Assembly: GCA_030612165.1 (NCBI GenBank)
Contig: JAUWOK010000015.1
Span: forward strand, 1-15,067
DNA length: 15,067 nt
Direction: 5' to 3'
Origin: Dehalococcoidia bacterium
Lineage (GTDB): Bacteria > Chloroflexota > Dehalococcoidia > GIF9 > AB-539-J10
The stretch's first letter is position 1; every line of letters begins with the position of its first letter. The notes under the pieces are model-generated. The model searched no databases, had not been told where the DNA came from, and saw nothing but the letters and a program-made list of their open reading frames with translations. Shown here piece after piece: positions 7,744 to 14,762 of the stretch. The position numbers and the translations under genes are program-made.

Positions 7744-7929
7744 ATGAACCTGGAATGCGTATTGAAGGGGAAGGAGATCGATATACCCGCGTACTGTGCT
7801 GGTTGTCAGTATTATGATGGACAATGCAGGCACGAGGAATCAAGAAAATCAATACTCCGTGCGGGAAGGTTAACAGAGGCTTTTGGCCTGGTAGGCAAGG
7901 AAAGAGAAAAATCTGCTGTAAAACAATAA
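7744..7929 (+). CDS. Small Cys-rich protein, putative GRE small subunit
   Basis: A 61-residue protein with four cysteines, at residues 5, 18, 21 and 28 (C-x12-C-x2-C-x6-C, the core reading YCAGCQYYDGQC), followed by a charged C-terminal half. The spacing could hold one [4Fe-4S] cluster or a zinc ion. It has a good GGAGAG ribosome-binding site, and its stop is only 73 bp before the glycyl-radical enzyme start, so an operon is likely. In benzylsuccinate synthase (BssB, BssC) and 4-hydroxyphenylacetate decarboxylase (HpdC), small Cys-rich FeS subunits of about 60-90 residues bind the GRE large subunit. Size, Cys content and gene order match that pattern. No specific homology can be claimed from inspection, so the function is inferred. 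The reading frame is intact, unlike its neighbour. Confidence 0.7.
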   Translation: MNLECVLKGKEIDIPAYCAGCQYYDGQCRHEESRKSILRAGRLTEAFGLVGKEREKSAVKQ

Positions 7930-8002
7930 AAGCATAAAGGAGATGATAGCAGGCTAAAAACTGGATAGGTGGGTTTGAATAATTTATCAAGGAGATAGAA
8001 AT

Positions 8003-10394
8003 ATGAACGAGAGAGTAAAAGATTTAAAGAGAAGAGCAATCATGAAGAGTGCCATGGGAGAGGGTTATGTTGAAGATGTGCGGCTGGATGTGGACAGGGG
8101 GCAGCCTCTGGACTCAGTCTTATGAAGAAACCGTAGCTATGCCTGAAATGCTGCGCCGCGCCAAAGCGCTCAAGAAAACACTGGAAGAGATTCCTATATA
8201 CATCAAAGAGGGCGAACTTATCGTGGGTGGCGGCACGGCTCATCCCAGAAATATCCTGTGCACTGTCGAGTTGTCGGATCCTTCCACCAGACACACCCTG
8301 GAGGATTTCTATGTAAGGGAAGATCAGCGGGAGGAAGGTGCCCGCATTCTGGACTATTGGGAAGACAAGAACATGTGGTCCAGGGTAAAGGATATAGGAC
8401 AACTTGATGAGTCGCATCTGTACAATGCCATGACCGGCGTAATGGCCGCTGCCGCGACAGCTAGAGACGGTATGGGCAGCAGCCAGCCTGATTATGAATT
8501 TGTATTCCGCACCGGGCTGAAGAACGTCATAAAAAGGCTGGATGAAAAGCTGGCGCATGCCGTTGACGATGTCTATGGCCCCCAGGTTGAAGGCGCCATT
8601 AAGAGAAGCTACCAGTGGCGGGCGATGAAGATAGCGGCACAGGCCGCCATGGACTGGGGCTGACAGATACGCTGCGTTTGCCAGATTCCTGGCCAGCGAG
8701 GAGCAGGACACCACAAGGAAAAAGGAACTGCTCCAGGTAGCCGACGCCTTGCAGCCACTGTCTTGCCGATCCCGTAGCAAATTTCCAGGAGGGAGTGCAG
8801 GGCGTATGGTTCGTCCAAGCGCTCACCCATCAATTAGAGCGCTTTGCATTGGGGACATCGGTGAGGGCTTGACCAGATACTCTATCCTTTTTACAAGAAG
8901 AGTGTTGAAGAACGAAAGGAGATAACCAGAGATGATGCTTTAGAGCTCGTCGAGCTTCTCTTTCACAAGCTCATGGAAACGGGAGTTGCCTCAACCAGGC
9001 AGGCCAGGAGAAGTTCCCAGGGTATAGCTTTGCTGCAGATCTACACCCTGGGACGGGTAACGGCTGATGGTACCGATGCCTGTAACGAAGTAACCAAGCT
9101 GATGATGGATGCCACCAGAGAAACCCGCTCAACCCAGCCGTCTTACTGCTTGAGGGTTCATCCCAAGCTTCCAGATGAATACCTCAAGGCAGCTTTTGAG
9201 GTAGTGAAAACCGGTATGGCCATACCTTCTTTCGAGAGTGACACCGTGGTGATACCTTCCTTGATGGAGAACTTCGGTTGTTCCTTGGAGCAGGCCAGAA
9301 GCTGGGCACTCATACTGTGCAAGTCTGCCGGTCCTACCGGACCCTGGGGAACACCTCGAAGAAGGCCATGGAGCTTTTCTGGCGTTGGCCCACTGACCGT
9401 AATGTTGAACAACGGCGTGGAGCCCACGTCAGGAATAAAGATGGGGCCGGATCTGCATCCTGAAAACTGGAAATCCATAGAGGACGCCTATGATGCTTAC
9501 AGAAAACAAACCGCCATCGCCATAAATGTAGGGCAGAAGATGAGGAATATCGCCTATGAGATAGAGGCCGAATACCTGCAGCAGCCGTTCCTCTCCTGCT
9601 GTTTTGAGCCCTTCATTGAGAAAGGATTGGATTGCATGGAGCATGACGAGTGTCCTGTCCCCTGGTTCAACTACTCAGGACTGGTAGATGTGGGAGATTC
9701 TTTCGCTGCCATGAAAAAGCTCGTCTTTGACGACAAGAAATACACCATGAAGCAGATGCTTGACGCTCTGCACACAAGCTGGGAAGGACGCGAGGAGATG
9801 CGGCAGGACTTCCTCAATGCACCCAAGTGGGGCAATGACGACGATTATGCCGATGAATGCACCAAAGCGGCTTATGGCATCGTGATAGAGGAAGGACTGA
9901 AGGTTCAGGACAGGTGGGGAGCTTCACCCCGACCCCTTCCTCAATCACTCAGCCTGTTCAGGGGAGTAGGAATGATCACTGGCGCTACTCCCAACGGCAG
10001 AAAGATGGGAGATGTGCTGGCCGATGGAGGTATTTCTCCCTACCATGGCAGCGACCGTAAAGGCCTCACTGCTGTGCTCAGATCATGCTCCAAGCTGGAT
10101 CACACTAAGTCAAGGGCAAGTCTGCTCAACCAGAGGCTGCAGCCTGCCATGCTGCAGGGAGAAAAAGGCTGGCAGATGTTCCGGGCTTACATCAAGACCT
10201 GGCATGACCTGATGATAGAACATGTCCAGATAAACGTAGTGGATAACGTGGTGTTGAAGGCAGCGCAGAAGGCGCCTGAGAAATACCCCGACCTGGTGGT
10301 AAGAGTAGCGGGTTACAGCGCTTACTTTACGCAGCTGGACAAGGGAACACAGGATTCCATTATGGCCAGGCACGAACAGACGCTGGCAGCGTAA
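8003..10394 (+). pseudogene. Glycyl-radical enzyme large subunit, frameshifted
   Basis: Reads as a complete pyruvate-formate-lyase-like glycyl-radical enzyme of about 797 residues broken by indels. It starts at ATG 8003 behind AAGGAGAT. Frames switch at the G run 8097-8101, the G run 8656-8659, the TT at 8749-8750 and the GGG near 8865-8867. Removing one base at each joins recognisable GRE pieces: SLWTQSYEETVAMPEML, EEIPIYIKEGELIVG, DRYAAFARFLASEE, GVQGVWFVQALTHQLE and LDQILYPFYKKS. Three nearby -1 indels around 9350-9391 probably compensate each other, giving WGNTSKKAMELF instead of GTPRRRPWSF. Still present are the thiyl-Cys region (WALILCKSAGP), APKWGNDDD, TGATPNGRK, ADGGISP, TAVLRS and the C-terminal radical loop RVAGYSAYF. 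The active-site Cys lacks the GCVEP context of diol-dehydratase types, so a fumarate-adding or decarboxylase-like member is possible. No activase gene is adjacent. No in-frame nonsense codon remains after correction, which suggests recent decay or sequence error. Confidence 0.85.
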
Positions 10395-10407
10395 CACGCT
10401 AGACCAG

Positions 10408-11208
10408 TTAAATTGTTCCAGGAGGGGGCATTATAATGCCCCCTCCTTTTATGCGGATACCCGGGTGAAAGTCAGGGCTTCTTTGTTTAAGGGCTTCGTA
10501 CATTACCAGCGCTGTGGCAATAGAAACATTAAGTGAAGTAATTTTCCCTCGCATAGGAATAGATGCCAGGAAATCACACCTCCTTTTGACCAACACTGAT
10601 AATCCCTTGCCCTCACTGCCCACTACAATCGCTGTCGGTAGGTTGAAATCCACCTGACTATACTCAACTTCACCAGCAGAATCTATACCAATAACCCAAA
10701 CATTACTTTTCTTCAAAGTCATTATGGCCTGGGAAATGTTGGGTACCTTTGCTACTGGCATATACTCCACGGCACCAGCCGATGCCTTGGCCACGGTAGC
10801 GGTAAGCCCAACAGCTCTTCTTGAGCGGATAATAACACCATGAATGCCGCTCGCCTCAGCAGTTCTTAGAATTGCCCCCAGGTTCCGGGGATCTTCAACT
10901 CCTTCAATGATACAATAAAGAGGCAATTCGTCCTTTTCTCTGGAGATAGTAAATAAATCCTCCAGGCCAACGTATTCCTTGGTTGCGGCGTGAGCAATAA
11001 CCCCCTGATGAACAGAAGTTGTGCACAGCTCATCAATAATGTGTTTTGCTACGTACTCGACAGGTATTCCCCTGGCTTGAGAAAGACGCAATATTTCGAC
11101 AACTGCGGCATGTTGCCCAATGTTGCTGGTAAGCCATATTTTATTTATGTGACGGCCAGCCTTCAGTGCTTCAATTACAGGGTGTCTACCTTCAATGATA
11201 CCTTCCAT
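10408..11208 (-). CDS. rlmB: SPOUT 23S rRNA 2'-O-methyltransferase, TrmH/RlmB family
   Basis: Transfers a methyl group from S-adenosylmethionine to a ribose 2'-OH of 23S rRNA (G2251 in E. coli RlmB). The 266-residue protein has the short N-terminal RNA-binding domain beginning EGRHPVIEALKAG, then the SPOUT domain with its three motifs: VEDPRNLGAILRTAEASG, IVVGSEGKGLS and IPMRGKITSLNVSIATALVMYEA, the last two forming the knotted SAM site. The family is clear; the exact target nucleotide is inferred. The C-terminal extension after LKQRSPDF ends in an unusual GGGIIMPPPGTI, which is the translation of the GRE terminator palindrome. No good Shine-Dalgarno sequence precedes the ATG. tRNA-Ala lies 75 bp upstream on the same strand, so read-through from the tRNA promoter is conceivable. 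Confidence 0.93.
   Translation of the reverse strand: MEGIIEGRHPVIEALKAGRHINKIWLTSNIGQHAAVVEILRLSQARGIPVEYVAKHIIDELCTTSVHQGVIAHAATKEYVGLEDLFTISREKDELPLYCIIEGVEDPRNLGAILRTAEASGIHGVIIRSRRAVGLTATVAKASAGAVEYMPVAKVPNISQAIMTLKKSNVWVIGIDSAGEVEYSQVDFNLPTAIVVGSEGKGLSVLVKRRCDFLASIPMRGKITSLNVSIATALVMYEALKQRSPDFHPGIRIKGGGIIMPPPGTI
10420..10450 (+). terminator. Strong palindromic terminator of the GRE operon
   Basis: A perfect 28-bp palindrome (10420-10447; half-site AGGAGGGGGCATTA) is followed by TTTT on the plus strand, 25 bp after the GRE stop. This is a textbook intrinsic terminator for the GRE transcript. It lies entirely inside the last codons of the convergent rlmB gene, encoding its GGGIIMPPP tail. 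Confidence 0.8.
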
Positions 11209-11283
11209 TATCTATCTTTGTGCCGTGAAGCGCTGACACAAATTGGGAACAAGCACTTTTAGGAACCTTTTACAAACAAAAAG

Positions 11284-11356
11284 TGGAGCTGATGGGGTTC
11301 GAACCCACTACCTCCTCAATGCCATTGAGGCGCTCTCCCTACTGAGCTACAGCCCC
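11284..11356 (-). tRNA. tRNA-Ala (anticodon GGC)
   Basis: The reverse complement folds as a 73-nt cloverleaf: acceptor GGGGCTG/CAGCTCC containing the G3-U70 wobble that identifies alanine tRNAs, D arm GCTC...GAGC, anticodon stem CCTCA/TGAGG with loop ATGGCAT (anticodon GGC), 5-nt variable loop and T arm with loop TTCGAAC. The discriminator is A73. CCA is not encoded; CTTTTTG follows, so the end is added by CCA transferase, and the T5 may help termination. Confidence 0.98.
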
Positions 11357-11372
11357 GCGGAACCAGCTAATA

Positions 11373-11401
11373 ACCATAGCAAATAGGAAGACAAAACTCA
11401 A
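11373..11401 (-). promoter_or_regulatory. Promoter for tRNA-Ala
   Basis: On the minus strand TTGAGT (11401-11396) and TATGGT (11378-11373) are separated by 17 bp and lie 16 bp before the tRNA 5' end. Each hexamer matches consensus at four positions; the upstream edge just reaches the gap before the VTT gene stop at 11404. Confidence 0.45.
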
Positions 11402-11403
11402 CT

Positions 11404-11979
11404 TCAAAAATTCAAGCCGAAAAATTGCAGAACGGAACGTAAGCCAAAGTATCCGACATAAGCGATAATCACATTTTTCATCGTTCTTCCTCCCCACGTC
11501 AGGAAAAAGAACCTGACCAGGCCGAAGCGGAGCATACCCAAAAACACAGCAAAGGGATAATAAACAGGGTTCACGATAGAAGCCATAAAGAAAACTCCTT
11601 TCGTACCATGGCGCTGCATCATATCCGCGAAGCGAGAATAAAGAGACCCTTTATCACCTTCACGAAAAAGCCCTCTGCCACTAAAACCGACGAAATACCC
11701 ACCAAGGGCTCCTACCGCTTCCCCCAGTCCCCCAACCACACCAACTATGGCAGGGTTCAATACTCCCCCCATAGTGAATATTACCAGGACATTAAGCCCG
11801 GGAGCCACCACTGTCCCACCGGCAAGAACATTAATGGCAAACCCTCCAAGATAACCATATTGCTGTATCTCACTGCTCAGAAAACCCCGGTAGCGAATGA
11901 TGGCAACGCAAACAGCAATCGTTATGGCTAAAGATACACCACCAATTAAAGCTTCTTTTTTGGTTGGCTTCCTTGTCAC
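11404..11979 (-). CDS. VTT/DedA-like (SNARE-associated) membrane protein
   Basis: A 191-residue integral membrane protein with about five hydrophobic segments: residues near 11-29, 42-62, 64-100 (Gly-rich, GVVGGLGEAVGALGGYFVG), 127-147 and 167-188. The Gly-rich re-entrant region with GE..G...GY..G, then a Gly-Arg stretch and an amphipathic segment, resembles VTT/DedA family proteins, which act in membrane lipid handling and transport. It is shorter than E. coli DedA proteins and has the less usual IVNPVYYPFAV where many have an R-x-x-P motif. The start is GTG, with no Shine-Dalgarno sequence, but TATAAT ends 8 nt upstream, suggesting a leaderless mRNA. It lies 92 bp beyond the hspR stop on the same strand. 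The family call is moderately sure; the substrate is unknown. Confidence 0.75.
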   Translation of the reverse strand: MTRKPTKKEALIGGVSLAITIAVCVAIIRYRGFLSSEIQQYGYLGGFAINVLAGGTVVAPGLNVLVIFTMGGVLNPAIVGVVGGLGEAVGALGGYFVGFSGRGLFREGDKGSLYSRFADMMQRHGTKGVFFMASIVNPVYYPFAVFLGMLRFGLVRFFFLTWGGRTMKNVIIAYVGYFGLRSVLQFFGLNF

Positions 11980-11987
11980 GGTTTCAC

Positions 11988-11993
11988 ATTATA
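11988..11993 (-). promoter_or_regulatory. -10 box of the VTT gene (leaderless layout)
   Basis: A perfect TATAAT on the minus strand ends 8 nt before the GTG start, so transcription would begin at or next to the start codon. The -35 region (CTAATG at 17 bp) is poor. Confidence 0.45.
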
Positions 11994-12071
11994 CACGAGA
12001 CAGCATCGGACATTAGACGTGTTCCCCAGCCAGAAGAGACCTCTGCTGTTTCACAACCTGGGCACCACAGA

Positions 12072-12407
12072 TCATTCTTCTTCCCATTCCACGTCCTCAG
12101 CCAAACCAGACATAAGCTGCTCAATCTGCCCTTCCCTCTCCTCAATCTGCCGCTGCATCTCCTGTATCTTCTGCACTAAATTCAAAGCAACATCCACACC
12201 CGCCAGATTAACCCCCATATCATTTATCAATGTCTTGATGACACGCAAACGCCCTACATCATCATCAGAATAAAGACGCACTCTCCCTTTAGAACGTTGC
12301 GGATGAACTAACCCTGTCTTTTCATAATAGCGTAGCGTGTGAGCCTCCACCCCTACCAGCTCGGCGACAACGCTAATAACATACAGAGGTTGCGAACTGA
12401 AACTCAT
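12072..12407 (-). CDS. hspR: MerR-family heat-shock repressor HspR
   Basis: A 111-residue MerR-type transcriptional regulator. The N-terminal winged helix-turn-helix carries the HspR pattern: YVISVVAELVGVEAHTLRYYEKTGLVHPQRSKGRVRLYSDDDVGRL split here as VEAHTLRYYEKTGL and RLYSDDDVGRLRVI, followed by MGVNLAGVDVALNL, typical of HspR rather than metal-sensing MerR proteins. The C-terminal part (KIQEMQRQIEEREGQIEQL) is a short coiled coil, ending in an acidic EWEEE tail. HspR represses chaperone genes and uses DnaK as co-repressor in actinobacteria. It overlaps the upstream cbpA stop by ATGA and has a GAGGTGA ribosome-binding site, so it is translated from the cbpA mRNA. Autoregulation of the cbpA-hspR promoter is likely. 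Confidence 0.9.
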   Translation of the reverse strand: MSFSSQPLYVISVVAELVGVEAHTLRYYEKTGLVHPQRSKGRVRLYSDDDVGRLRVIKTLINDMGVNLAGVDVALNLVQKIQEMQRQIEEREGQIEQLMSGLAEDVEWEEE

Positions 12408-13402
12408 TTTTTCACCTCGCTTTCCGCATTTTTGAGAGAACGCAGCTGCTGAAAGAGCTGTTTTTCCTTTTCGGTTAAATCAGCAGGCAGAACAACGGCC
12501 ACTCTGGCAAAAAGATCGCCATAAGCCGAAGTTCCAAGAGAGGGCATACCTTTGCCAGTCAGTCGAAATAGTTTGCCATTCTGAGTTTCAGGAGGTATCT
12601 TAAGGGCTATCCTACCCCCTGGCGTCGTTAACCACACTTCTCCTCCAAGTACGGCAATGAATAATGGCACAGAAACATCAACGTAAATATTCTTGCCCCG
12701 ACATTTAAATTTCTTGTGCGGTAACATCTTCACTACAAGATAAAGGTCTCCTTTGCTCCCTCCCGCTTGTCCAACTCCTCCCTCTCCTGCTATACGTATC
12801 CTTGACCCGTCCTGTACTCCCTTTGGTATTTTGACTTCAAGTCGCCTGGAACCAGGTTTCAGTCCTGAACCTCGACATGCGGTACAAAGCTTGTTGCCTA
12901 TCACTCCCATACCACCACAGGAAACACACGGCTCTTCTACCTGGAAATGAATAATGCGCGTGGCACCCTGATAAGCCTCCTCTAGAGTAACCTCTACAAA
13001 ATACTCTACGTCCTGCCCACGGCGCGGACCAGCTTTTTTGTAACCAGCACCGACGTTGCCAAACAAGTCACCAAAGACACTTCCTAGATCATCAATATCA
13101 TTAAACCGAAAAGTGGTGCTGCCTTGTCCAAAATTTCCCTTGAATCCACCCTGCTGTGGACCAGTAAACTGATCGGCAAACTGCCACTGGTGACCAAACT
13201 GATCATATTTCTGCCTCTTCTGGCGATCAGAAAGAACCTCGTAGGCCTCATTTATTTCCTTAAACTTGGTTTCAGACTCCTTGTCATCAGGATGCAGATC
13301 AGGATGATATTTCCGGGCCAAACGGCGATACGCCTGCTTTATCTCCCGATCAGGGGCGTTTTTCTTCACACCCAGCGCCTGGTAATAATCACTCACTGCC
13401 AT
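12404..13402 (-). CDS. DnaJ/CbpA-like co-chaperone with half zinc finger
   Basis: A 332-residue Hsp40 co-chaperone that would stimulate DnaK ATPase and deliver substrates. The J domain spans residues 5-70 with HPD at 33-35, followed by a Gly/Phe-rich linker (about 80-125) and the two beta-sandwich client-binding domains. The central zinc region holds only two CxxCxGxG motifs (CVSCGGMG at 159 and CTACRGSG at 173), not the four of canonical DnaJ or the none of CbpA, so it can bind a single zinc. It has a GGAG ribosome-binding site 8 nt before the ATG, a strong promoter (TTGACA-17-TACAAT) and is translationally coupled to hspR. It is divergent from the canonical dnaJ. An orthology name is withheld because the architecture is intermediate. 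Confidence 0.92.
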   Translation of the reverse strand: MAVSDYYQALGVKKNAPDREIKQAYRRLARKYHPDLHPDDKESETKFKEINEAYEVLSDRQKRQKYDQFGHQWQFADQFTGPQQGGFKGNFGQGSTTFRFNDIDDLGSVFGDLFGNVGAGYKKAGPRRGQDVEYFVEVTLEEAYQGATRIIHFQVEEPCVSCGGMGVIGNKLCTACRGSGLKPGSRRLEVKIPKGVQDGSRIRIAGEGGVGQAGGSKGDLYLVVKMLPHKKFKCRGKNIYVDVSVPLFIAVLGGEVWLTTPGGRIALKIPPETQNGKLFRLTGKGMPSLGTSAYGDLFARVAVVLPADLTEKEKQLFQQLRSLKNAESEVKK

Positions 13403-13443
13403 ATCTTTTCTCCAACGGTCAATTATCTGTCGTCACTGAGGTC

Positions 13444-13472
13444 ATTGTAGATGGTTTTAATATATCTGTCAA
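13444..13472 (-). promoter_or_regulatory. Promoter of the cbpA-like/hspR operon
   Basis: On the minus strand a perfect TTGACA (13472-13467) and TACAAT (13449-13444) are 17 bp apart, the optimal spacing. The predicted start near 13437 gives a leader of about 35 nt containing the GGAG ribosome-binding site. It matches the housekeeping sigma consensus rather than a heat-shock sigma, fitting control by a repressor such as HspR. Confidence 0.75.
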
Positions 13473-13479
13473 ATAAGAG

Positions 13480-13512
13480 CAACATAGTTAAAAGTTTTTG
13501 TTAATTATGTTG
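13480..13512. repeat. 33-bp inverted repeat, candidate HspR operator
   Basis: CAACATAGTTAA (13480-13491) is the reverse complement of TTAATTATGTTG (13501-13512) apart from one G/A position; the arms are separated by 9 bp. It lies between the two divergent chaperone promoters. The sequence differs from HAIR (CTTGAGT-N7-ACTCAAG) and from CIRCE, so its link to HspR is based on location. Confidence 0.5.
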
Positions 13513-13586
13513 ACAAAAGGAAGAACGTTTTTACTGGATTCCTGTAGAACCCTTTAGCATATTTATCCACCACCACGAACCGAAAT

Positions 13587-13616
13587 TTGGCAGGAGCTAT
13601 CCCTATTGTCTATAAT
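13587..13616 (+). promoter_or_regulatory. Promoter of dnaJ
   Basis: TTGGCA (13587-13592) and a perfect TATAAT (13611-13616) are 18 bp apart. The -10 ends 8 nt before the ATG, so the transcript would begin at the start codon. No real Shine-Dalgarno sequence fits in the AAGAGATT between them. Confidence 0.65.
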
Positions 13617-13624
13617 AAGAGATT

Positions 13625-14725
13625 ATGGCTGTAAAGCAAGATTACTACGAGCTACTGGGAGTAGCTCAAACTGCCAAGGAAGAGGACCTTAGGAAAGCTT
13701 TCCGTAAGCTGGCTTTCCAGTATCATCCCGACCGCAACAAGGATTCGGGGGCGGAGCACAAATTTAAGGAAATAAACGAAGCTTATCAGGTGCTGTCCGA
13801 CCCCGCAAAGAGGAGAAATTACGACCGTTACGGACATGCGGCAAGCGAAGGATGGCAAGAACAAGGTTTTGATTTTGGCGGGTTGGGCGATATCTTCGAA
13901 TCATTCTTCGGGGGACATTCTTCTGGCGACACCGCTTCTCAACGCGTTCCTCGAAAAGGGGACAGTCTGGAAGTTCGCCTCTCCCTTTCTTTTGAAGAGG
14001 CCGTTTTTGGCTGCGAAAAGGAAATCGAGACACAACGCATTGAGAATTGTCCCCTATGTCACGGCATCGGCAGCAAACCAGGGACAAATCCAGACACTTG
14101 CCCGGAATGCCAGGGGAAAGGACAAATAAAGAGAAGCCAGCAAAGCATTTTTGGGCGCTTCACTCGTTTGACCACCTGTCCCCGCTGTTCCGGCGCTGGC
14201 ACTATAATTACGAATCCCTGTGACCAGTGTCACGGCAAGGGAAGAATAAAGACCAAGCGCAAATTGACAATCAAAATCCCGGCCGGGGTGGATAATGGTT
14301 ATCCGCTCCAGATTAAGGGCGAAGGAAGTCACGGATTTTATGGAGGAGTGCCTGGGGATCTTTATATCAATTTATCAGTATCCCCGCACAAAACATTCCA
14401 CAGGGATGGAGATAACATCTTCTATGATGTGCCCATAAATTTCGCCCAGGCTGCAATTGGTGACGAACTGGAAATTCCTTCCCTGAACGGGGAAATAAAG
14501 CTTAAAGTGGCTCCAGGCACTCAAAACGGACAGGTCTTCCGTATCAAAGGCAAGGGCATATCTCGTCTCAACGGTAGAGGAAAAGGAGATCTTTTTATCA
14601 GGATCAAAACAGTCACCCCCAAACACCTGAATAAGGAACAACAACGCCTTTTTCAGGAACTGGCTCGTTCTTTGCCTCAAGCCGAACTGCCCGGGGATAA
14701 GGATGAGAAATTTCTCGACGCCTAG
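13625..14725 (+). CDS. dnaJ: Chaperone protein DnaJ (canonical type)
   Basis: A 366-residue type I Hsp40. The J domain is at residues 6-70 with HPD at 34-36, then a short Gly/Phe region (82-98). The zinc finger has all four CxxCxGxG repeats, starting at residues 142, 159, 185 and 199 (CPLCHGIG, CPECQGKG, CPRCSGAG, CDQCHGKG), forming two zinc sites. The C-terminal client-binding domains and the dimerisation tail follow. It works with DnaK and GrpE, whose genes are not in this window. The start ATG has no convincing ribosome-binding site but is 8 nt after a TATAAT, indicating a leaderless mRNA. It is divergent from the cbpA-like/hspR operon and probably shares its control region. It converges with gpsA across only 37 bp in which no hairpin terminator is visible. 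Confidence 0.97.
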   Translation: MAVKQDYYELLGVAQTAKEEDLRKAFRKLAFQYHPDRNKDSGAEHKFKEINEAYQVLSDPAKRRNYDRYGHAASEGWQEQGFDFGGLGDIFESFFGGHSSGDTASQRVPRKGDSLEVRLSLSFEEAVFGCEKEIETQRIENCPLCHGIGSKPGTNPDTCPECQGKGQIKRSQQSIFGRFTRLTTCPRCSGAGTIITNPCDQCHGKGRIKTKRKLTIKIPAGVDNGYPLQIKGEGSHGFYGGVPGDLYINLSVSPHKTFHRDGDNIFYDVPINFAQAAIGDELEIPSLNGEIKLKVAPGTQNGQVFRIKGKGISRLNGRGKGDLFIRIKTVTPKHLNKEQQRLFQELARSLPQAELPGDKDEKFLDA

Positions 14726-14762
14726 CCCATTTTCCCAAAAGCATTTTCCTCGTAGCAAACCA

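Noticed and set aside
8097..8101. Phase-variable G tract switching the GRE on and off
   Set aside because: Five Gs is short for slipped-strand phase variation, and the other indels would keep the gene off whatever this tract does.
8040..8780. 246-codon open frame on the minus strand opposite the GRE 5' half
   Set aside because: Antisense shadow of the GRE gene; no ribosome-binding site and no recognisable domain, while the plus strand has clear GRE motifs.
8123..8872. TGA codons ending the GRE pieces as possible selenocysteine or recoding sites
   Set aside because: Homology continues in a different frame before each TGA, so the cause is a frameshift and not readthrough. No SECIS-like stem was looked for in detail.
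13480..13512. CIRCE element (HrcA operator)
   Set aside because: The 9-bp spacing matches CIRCE, but the arms do not contain TTAGCACTC/GAGTGCTAA.
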